A stretch of DNA of 64,000 nucleotides from Serripes groenlandicus (lineage: Eukaryota; Mollusca; Bivalvia; Cardiida; Cardiidae), in the NCBI GenBank assembly GCA_031761405.1, contig JASEVX010000003.1:63162423-63226422 (forward strand). Reading direction: 5' to 3'. The position numbers were made by a program, and so were the translations under genes. Numbering within the stretch: position 1 is the stretch's first letter; every line of letters starts with the position of its first letter. Of this stretch, positions 44,301 through 53,300 are shown one piece after another. Under the pieces are notes generated by a model. The model worked only from the letters and a program-made list of their open reading frames with translations. It ran no database searches and was not told the origin of the DNA.

Positions 44301-47300
44301 GCCATGGAAACCAGAACTCTGCATAGATCAACAGAATTTGAAGCAATTATGGTAACAACATTGAGAGGATGCTTTCTGTAAAGTTTCATCCAAATTGACC
44401 AACTGGTAACAGAGAAGATGGTGTTGACACATGCCTGGGATAAACAATTCTTTCAGTTGCCATGGAAACCAGAACTCTGCATGGATCAACACAATTTGAA
44501 GCAATCATAGTAAGGACATTGAGACGATGCTTTCTGTAAAGTTTCATCCAAATTGACCCACTGGTTAGAGAGAAGAAGGTATTGACACACGCCGGACAAA
44601 AGGCGCTCACAATAACTCATCAGGTGAGCTAGAAATCAGCCAGAAAGTTAACATAGTTTTTTTCAATTTGGCCTAGTGACCTAGTTTTGACATGACAGGT
44701 GTCACAGGACACTTATTTTCCTAGACATTCTGACAAAGTCTAAACAAGCTGAAGAACAAGAGCTGTCGGAGGACAGGGCACTCGACTTTTCCACCGCTTA
44801 TTAAAGTTACTTTCTAACTTGATACTCTACATAGGTGTGATAGTTTGGTAGGTTTGTAGAAAGTTTCAATGCAATACATGTAGTATTTAAGTACTTGCAT
44901 GCAAAACCTTAACCAAGGTGTGACGTGGACGCTGACTACGACGCCGACTCCAGGGCGAGTAGTATAGCTCTCATATTCTTCGAATAGTCGAGCTAAAAAT
45001 TGGGAGTGATCACAATAGCTGATCTTGAGCATTTTAGTACTTCAGTGTTATCAAGCAGCAAGTTCACCTATTCACATGTCTTCTTCCCCCAGACCTGGCT
45101 ACCAACCTGGTGACGAACATAACATATGCACCTTATCTAGGCCATTGATAAAAACAATATTGAAAAGAATTATTCTGAATAGGAAACGAGATGTTAATGA
45201 ACTTACAGAAAGGGTCCGTTAAATTTCAGAAGATCATGTATGGTGTAACTGGCTGGTACTGCCAACATGCATATCAGCTCACTTCTTGGCACATCGTCCG
45301 TTACATTTATCTGATGACTGTAAGACATTTACACGTTCCCACATTAACCAAATATTAACAAGACAACTTTGAAAAACAACTAGGCAAAAATAAAGAAAAT
45401 CTCTTCACACTAAAGACATATATGTCTCCCCTATGGCAGTTTGTCTATTATACTGGTGCAAGATGTTTGAATAAAATTGGTATAACAGAAACATGCACTC
45501 AGATTACTTTTGAAAACATTGAAGCAAAAGGAGAAATTGCTCATAATGAGCAATTTCACCTTTAGTCGTAAGGTTTTCAACTGTTTCCAATAATGAGTAT
45601 TACATTTGTAAAGATTTTCCATATTGTTACCAATATGTATTCAAAGTTGTCTGCTGCAGATTTGTTGTATGTGGGAAAGGGTTAACAAAATCTGTGCAAG
45701 ACAACTTTGAAAAAATCTAGACAAAACTAGAAATATCACTGAAGATGATAAATACCCCCAAAACAGCACCTTGACTCAAAATATGGTTTACGACCGACCA
45801 ACAAAAGGGCCATAACTCTGTAAACAAGAAAAAGTAACAAAGGGCAATAACTCTGTATTTAGATTAAATAGAGTTATGGTTTCTGTACACTGCACTTTCT
45901 CTCAATGTGTTGTATCATCCTATGAAGTTTTATTAAATTCCAACAATTAGTTTTAAAGTTATGCTCCGGACAAGACTCTACGAATATGAAAAAGTAACAA
46001 ACGGCAATAACTCTGTCATTATGTAAAGTAGAGTTATGTTTCTTGTCCACTGCACTTCCTCTGATTATGCTCTACCATTATATGTAGTTTTATTGGATTC
46101 CATCTATTAGTTATTAAGTAATTCTACGGACAAGAAAAAGTAACAAAGGGCAATAACTCTGTATTTAGATAAAATAGAGTTATGGTTCCTGTACACCGCA
46201 CTTCCTCTCAATGTGTTGTATCATCCTATGAAGTTTAATTAAATTCCAACAATTTGTTTTAAAGTTATGCTCTGGACAAGACTCTACGAATAAGAAAAAG
46301 TAACAAAGGGCAATAACTCTGTAATTATGTAAATTAGAGTTATGGTTCTTGTACACTGCACTTCCTCTGATTATGCTCTACAATTGTATGCAGTTTTATT
46401 AGATTCCATCTGTTAGTTATTAAGTAATTCTCCGGACAAGAAAAAGTAACAAAGGGCAATAACTCGGTATTTAGATTAAATAGAGTTATGGTTCCTGTAC
46501 ACTGCACTTCCTCTCAATGTGTGGTATCATCCTATGAAGTTTTAATAAATTCCAAGAATCAGTTTTAAAGTTATGCTCTGGACAAGACTCTACGAATAAG
46601 AAAAAGTAACAAAGGGCAATAACTCTGTAATTATGTAAATTAGAGTTATGGTTCTTGTACACTGCACTTCCTCTGATTATGCTCTACCATTGTATGCAGT
46701 TTTATTAGATTCCATCTGTTAGTTATTAAGTAATTCTCCGGACAAGGAAAAGTAACAAAGGGCAATAACTCTTTATTTAGATTAAATAGAGTTATGGTTT
46801 CTATACACTGCACTTCCTCTCAATGTGTTGTATCATCCTATGAAGTTTTATTAAATTCCAACAATTAGTTTTAAAGTTATGCTCCGGACAAGACTCTACG
46901 AATAAGAAAAAGTAACAAAGGGCAATAACTTTGTATTTAGATAAAATAGAGTTATGGTTCCTGTACACCGCACTATATTCATCAAAGGGATACTATCTAC
47001 ATACCCTTACAATACTTATTTTTTAATACTTTACATAGATAACTATTTAATGAAATTTGACAGAGCGGACAAAAAGCCCAAAGCATCAAACCATTGAAAA
47101 CAAATTTACGCTGAGATGTAGGTTTTCTTCCAAGTCTTTGCTAATTTTTTACCTTGAAATTGCACTGTTTTCTGCCCTTGCCGGTACTACATGGGATATA
47201 GCATCAATAAAATGGGCTCCTGAGTCATAAGTCGGCAATGGCACACGCTTTTTCCGTGTGCTGTTGCAATGGTCTCGCAGACTGAGCTGTCTGGTGGATG

Positions 47301-50300
47301 GAGCTTGCTACATGGGGGTACCCGTCTGTGCCACCCTTCATTTGCGTGACGGGGGGATGGCGATGTCTGGGTCATTTACGAAAGATGTCCTCCCCGTCAG
47401 CTTTTGTTGGGGGTGCGCGCGAGGTCGGGGGCTCGCATGAGCAAGTGTACAGGGAACATAGCTGCGAAATCCATCAGGCGGCTGGTTGGTGGGACCAGAT
47501 ATGACAAGGGAGCCCACTCATCAATAAGCACCAGTGTTGCAATCAAGTCATAATTTTTTAAATTACGTAAATATTTTATTCTACAGGGCTGGCACAGTGT
47601 GTGATTTATGTATATAGCACTAGTTTTAATGGGTCCTCAAGGGTCGTTTTTGCTGGTTGGTGCGCGAGGTATTTTTTAAGCCATATGTTTTAACCACACT
47701 GTGCCACTACGCTGTAGCATTTGTTCTATGTTATTTTTCATTTATATTTTGTCTTAAAAAGGAAAAGAAAAAGAAATCATTCTTAGTTCTTCTTTTTTTT
47801 AGTGATTATTTATTTTAACAAGTTCGCCCTTTGCCCACAACGGGGCCGGTGATTGGCTGCGCGCTAGGTCTGGTCGACTCGTCCTTCAACATAGAATTAT
47901 GAGTGAAGGTCGAGCTCGGCCAGAAAAGCGGATTGAAATTCGGCCAATCAGGGACACCGTTGTGGAGGAGGGTTCGGGAGTGCCTTTTTGGCACATATTT
48001 TTGTTTTTCTACATATTTTTTGTTTTATATTTTTCATTAAAAAACTCTAGTTCTAAATAATAGTAACAAAATTATTTTTCCCTTTAAATTTTTTATCCTT
48101 TTGTGTAATTTTAAAAAAATATATATATATTCGCCCTTTGCCCATCTACATCGGCTAAAGGGTAAAACAGTTACCCGCACAACGGGGCCTGTGATTGGCT
48201 GGACGCTAAATCTGGTCAAGTCGCCTTTCACCATATATTTGTGTGTGAAAGTCGAGCTTGACCGGAAAAGCGGATTGAAATTCGGCCAATCAGGGGCGCC
48301 GTTGTGGAGGTCTGTTAGGTAGTGCTTTTTTTTGCACTTTTTCTTTTACATTTATTTTCTTATCAATTGTTTAAAATAATATCTTATAAACACACACACC
48401 TATATACCCACATACAATAATGAACCTATAAACAGAAAGCGGGATATGCAACAATGAAATATAAGCAGTCAGTGTCAAAAGTCAAATATATTATAATAAA
48501 AACATTGAAAAAAAACCATATATAGTCTACCCCCATTAATAAAAAAAAATTGGAGAGAGAATAATAGCTGCTCGCCAAATGGCTTTATGCCGATAGGCGA
48601 GGGTAAACAACCACATAAGAAGAAGTACACCGCACTTCCTCTCAATGTGTTGTATCATCCTATGAAGTTTCGTTCAAATCCTATGTTGCATTGTTAAGAT
48701 ATGGTCCGGACAAAATATGGCTTCCGACCGACCGACATACCGACCGACCGACACAGTGACTCCTATATACCCCCCCAAAACTTTGTTTTTTGGGGGTATA
48801 ATTATGGAAAATCTCCATAAAATGAAAGTCCAATTATTGGATAGAGTTGAAAATATTTTGGAAAACTTAGAACTTTCTCTTTTTGCATTTTTTTTTTAAA
48901 GACAACTGGAGCAGATGTGTCAAATTACATATAATGATCTATATATGGAATAGTGTTTAACCCTTTCCCACATACAACAAATCTGCAGTAGACGACTTTG
49001 AAAACTTCTAGGCAAAAATATCAAAAATATCTCTATAATTGCAGGTATAAATGCTGAAAAAAGTTGAAAACATTGTGGCAAATGGAGAAATTGCTCGTAT
49101 TGAATAATTTCTCTATTTGTCACTTTGTTTTTAAAAGTCGTCTTCTGCAGAGGCGTCAAAAAGCGTCTAAATGTGGTAAAGGGTTAATATTGAGGACTTA
49201 TTATTTGTTTGAATAAAATATAAATACAAAGACATCCAAATTTAATAAATTTAAGTTGTGCTGTGTAAAAATCACCAATAAGCTTGTGACCAGTCTAGAT
49301 CCTGATGATCATGCACATCTTTGCAGTCTGATCATGCTATGACTAATTGCTGATGAGTCTATAAATCATAAGAGAACATTCAGGCAAAGAGTTTAAAACC
49401 TGTAAAACAGGTATTTTTTATGGATATAAAATTTTGCAATTTTGCCCTGTAAAGATTTGTTGGCAAACAATCATTATATATTTTTGTTAATTTCCTTATA
49501 TGATGAAATTTGGTTCAACATGTTTTTTATATTCAAGTTTTCCTTATATCTATATCTTGTTATGCCTAGTATTTATTCATTAACCCTTTGCTGCAAGAGC
49601 AATATCTCTTTTTGCCCAATTATCTTCATCTCTATTCAATATTTACTTTTTCATTTATAGAGTTTCCATAATATTGCCTATATGTTTTAAATGTTGTCTA
49701 CTTCAGATTTGTTGTATGAGGGAAAGGATGAACAAAACAAGAGCTGTCGGAGGACAGCATGCTCGACTATTCCATCGCTTATTTGATTACTGAGATAATG
49801 GACTCTAATGTAGTTGCATGCTAAACATTAACCACAATGTCTTAAAGGGTGATAATTTGCATTATATGCAGGATATAGTTATTTAACTTGATTATTTTCA
49901 TAGGTGTGATGGTTGGGAAGGGTTGTATAACGTTTGAATGGAATGCATCCAGTAGTTACTAAGATATGGACTCTTAATGAAGTTGCACGCAAACCTTTAA
50001 CCATAGGGTAACAATTTGCACCATAATTATGCAACTAGTTCAAAGTTATTACAAAAAAGAGTTTTTTTTCGTTAAAGGTCAAAGTGACCTTGACCTTTGA
50101 CCTTATGATCCTATGACCTGTTTCAGTCAAGTGCTGATCATGACCATTACCCAAACTAAGTTTCAGGGTCATAGGCCTAAGCAATCAGTAGTTTTAAAGC
50201 AAGGAATGTTTCTGTATTGAAGGTCACAGTGAACTTAACCTTTGACCTATTGACTCCAAACTCTCTATGCATCACCAACTTGCTATGATGTACAGTCAAA

Positions 50301-53300
50301 CTTGTATTAAGAGACCACCCAAGGGAAATGCTGTAAGTGGTCTCTTAAGACAGGTGGTCTCTTATTGGGGTACAAATGAAATTTTCTGTTTTGGAGAAAA
50401 TTATGTTTACTACATGAAACATGTACTTGTGTGCACATGTACATGTATTGGTATTAAAGAATAAATAACAATAAAAATTATGTTGTTCTTTTATTTCTCT
50501 ATTTCTCTATTTGATTCATTTTATATTCATGTATTTTCAAAAATGTAAGTATCGTTGATATAATTTTGTAGAATGAAAGAAAGAATTAAATGGAACCTGA
50601 ATAAATACACTCGGACTTACATTGTCTTGAAATTGTGATAAACTGTATTGTCAAGTGTTTGTTTTCAGATTTACTTATTTAATCTAATAAAAGAGCCGTT
50701 TAAATAAACGTGCTATCACCATTAAAAAGTAAAAAACAAACATAGATCTAATTAAACAGATCAAACATTCTAATCAAATTTATCATAATTAAACCCCAAA
50801 CTATCCAATAATAAATTTCAATTTAATGTCATTCAACTTTCCTTTAATCCCATTGAAAAGACGAGAGAACAAAAGAATAGAGTACAAAGGACCCAACAAG
50901 GACAATATTTGAAGCTAAAGCGTATTAAATACAAGCCGTTAACAGGTCAATTATCGTTTTATTACAACTGTAATACGCTGCATAATTGACCTCGTGTTAT
51001 CTTTACACCTAACCAGTCTATTATTTAAACCTTGCATTACACGGTTCACTGCTTCTGTATACACTACAGCTGTGTTTTGATTTTTTTTTTGTGTTTGGAT
51101 AAACTGCGTTGTGGATTTTTTGGTGATTTGGATTTTTTGGTGTTTTGGATTTTTTTTTACTGGTATGGAAGGTCGCTTAAATGTTGATTTTGATTCAAAT
51201 TGGGAGGATTTAAGTGTCCGCTGGTCGCAGATAGGAGGTTCCCGCTAATTGAAGGTAAATTAATGAATAAAAACCATCGGGAGGAGTTCAATACGGTCGC
51301 TTACAGCAGGGGGTCGGTTATAGCAGGTGGTCGGTAGTGCAGGTTTGACTGTATGTCCATACTAAGGTTGAAGATCATAGGCCTAGGCGTATGTAAGTTA
51401 TAAGGGTAAATGCTAGCTTTCACAAAAACTTTAACCATTAACTATTTCTTTACAGAAAGGTCACAGTGACCTTGACCTTTGACCTAGTAATTCCAAACTG
51501 TCTAGGTAAAACCAACTTGAAAATCACAGGCCTAAGTGTATGTTAGTTATAAGGGTAAATGCTAGCTTGCAAACTTTAACCATGAACTGTTTCCATATAG
51601 AAGGTCACAGTGACCTTGACCTTTGACCTACTGACTCCAAAGTATATAGGCATCACCAACTTGCTATAAAGTATGTCCATAAAAAGTTTAAAGACCATAG
51701 GCCTAGGTGTATGTTAGTTATAAGGGTAAATGCTAGCTTGCACAAAAACTTTAACCATGAACTGTTTCTATATAGAAAGTTACAGTGACCTCGACCTTTG
51801 ACCTACTGACTCCAAACTGTGTAGGCATCACCATATTGCTATGAAGTATGTCCATACCAAGTTTGAAGATCATTGGGAATTTGGCCTAGGCGTATGTAAG
51901 TTATAAGGGTAAATGATAGCTTGCACAAAAACTTTAACCAACGGCGACGCCAACATGACTACAATAGCTCCCCTTATTCGTCAAATAATCTAGCTAAAAA
52001 GAGTTAAATCTTTACCCATTTCAACATAGGAAGAGTCTGCGAAGGTTACTTTGAAAAGATCTCAGGAATTATCCCAAATAGTTGGAAATTCTCTCTTTAT
52101 GAAAGTACAATATTAGAAAAGATTAAAAATCATCGTATAAAAGGTAAAAATTGCTCATTATGTGTTATTCCTCCTTTCCCTGCAATGATTTCAAAGGTTG
52201 TCTGCTGCTGATGCTGACCTACCTATAGATGTGTAAAATGGTTAATATTTCTAAAATTCCATTTGGCCCACCACTAACCTATCTTTATAGATGTGTAAAA
52301 TGCCTTTCACTTTTTCCACACATGGGTTTCCTGAATAAAAATGAAGTGGTTCTGGTACGATTCTGGGAGTTGGACTTTGTGATTTGGGTCTCACAACAGC
52401 ACCCTCGCCAACATCTGTGTTCATCTGTTCCTCATCTGACTTCACCTCCTTGAGGACAATTGCATGTGTTACATGGGATGAATCAGAACTGTCATCCTCT
52501 GTATTAGTTGCTGACATTAACTTTAGCTCTTCTGTTCCTCCAACTTCTGCCAGGGAAAAATCTTTATAATAAAAGAGAGAGAGACACTATTGCCTTTATT
52601 TAGTTATAATTTATAACTGTCACTAACAGTGACTTAACCTTTTTCTACAAACAGACGCATTTGACATTTTTTCACCAGACATTTGATAACATTGTAGCAA
52701 AAGGAGAAATTACTCATAATGAGCAATTTCTCTTTGTGCCAAAATGTTTTCAAATCTATTCAGTAACTGACCTTTCATTTATAGAGATTTTTGGATTTTA
52801 GGTAGATATTTCAAAGACATCTGTTGCAAATTTTTTTCCGAGAGAAAGGTTAAAATACTCCACAAATTATTGCATAAAAGACAGTCAAAGTTTAAGTGAA
52901 CTCTGGAATGTCTAAATGGATACAATAACAAATTACATCTTGAACAATTCATGATTATTATGTATACCAAGTTCCATTTGTATTTTTAGATGAAATAAAT
53001 ACTGATTTTTGAAACAATGCATATTAGACTTGCTAATATAAAGATATCCCAAAGTTTTGATACAGGGCCAATTTTGATATTTCGTGAACCTTCTCCTTTG
53101 GTGATAATTGGATTCAGGAACTGTGTAGTTCTGAACAGAGAGCAGAACATGGTAGGTAAAAACAAGAAAAAAGATGCTGTTCATTATTGTCTCCTTTTGT
53201 CGCAATAATTTTAACTAGAGGGCCATGATGGCCCTGGAATGCGCACCTGAGTTATTTAATGTGATTTGTCATGCCAACCACAATAACTCATTTAGCGGTC

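Noticed and set aside
47187..47504. Cys/Trp-rich short frames ([15 protein letters not shown])
   Set aside because: They lie in the non-coding 1.65-kb insertion, overlap on both strands and show no homology I recognise.
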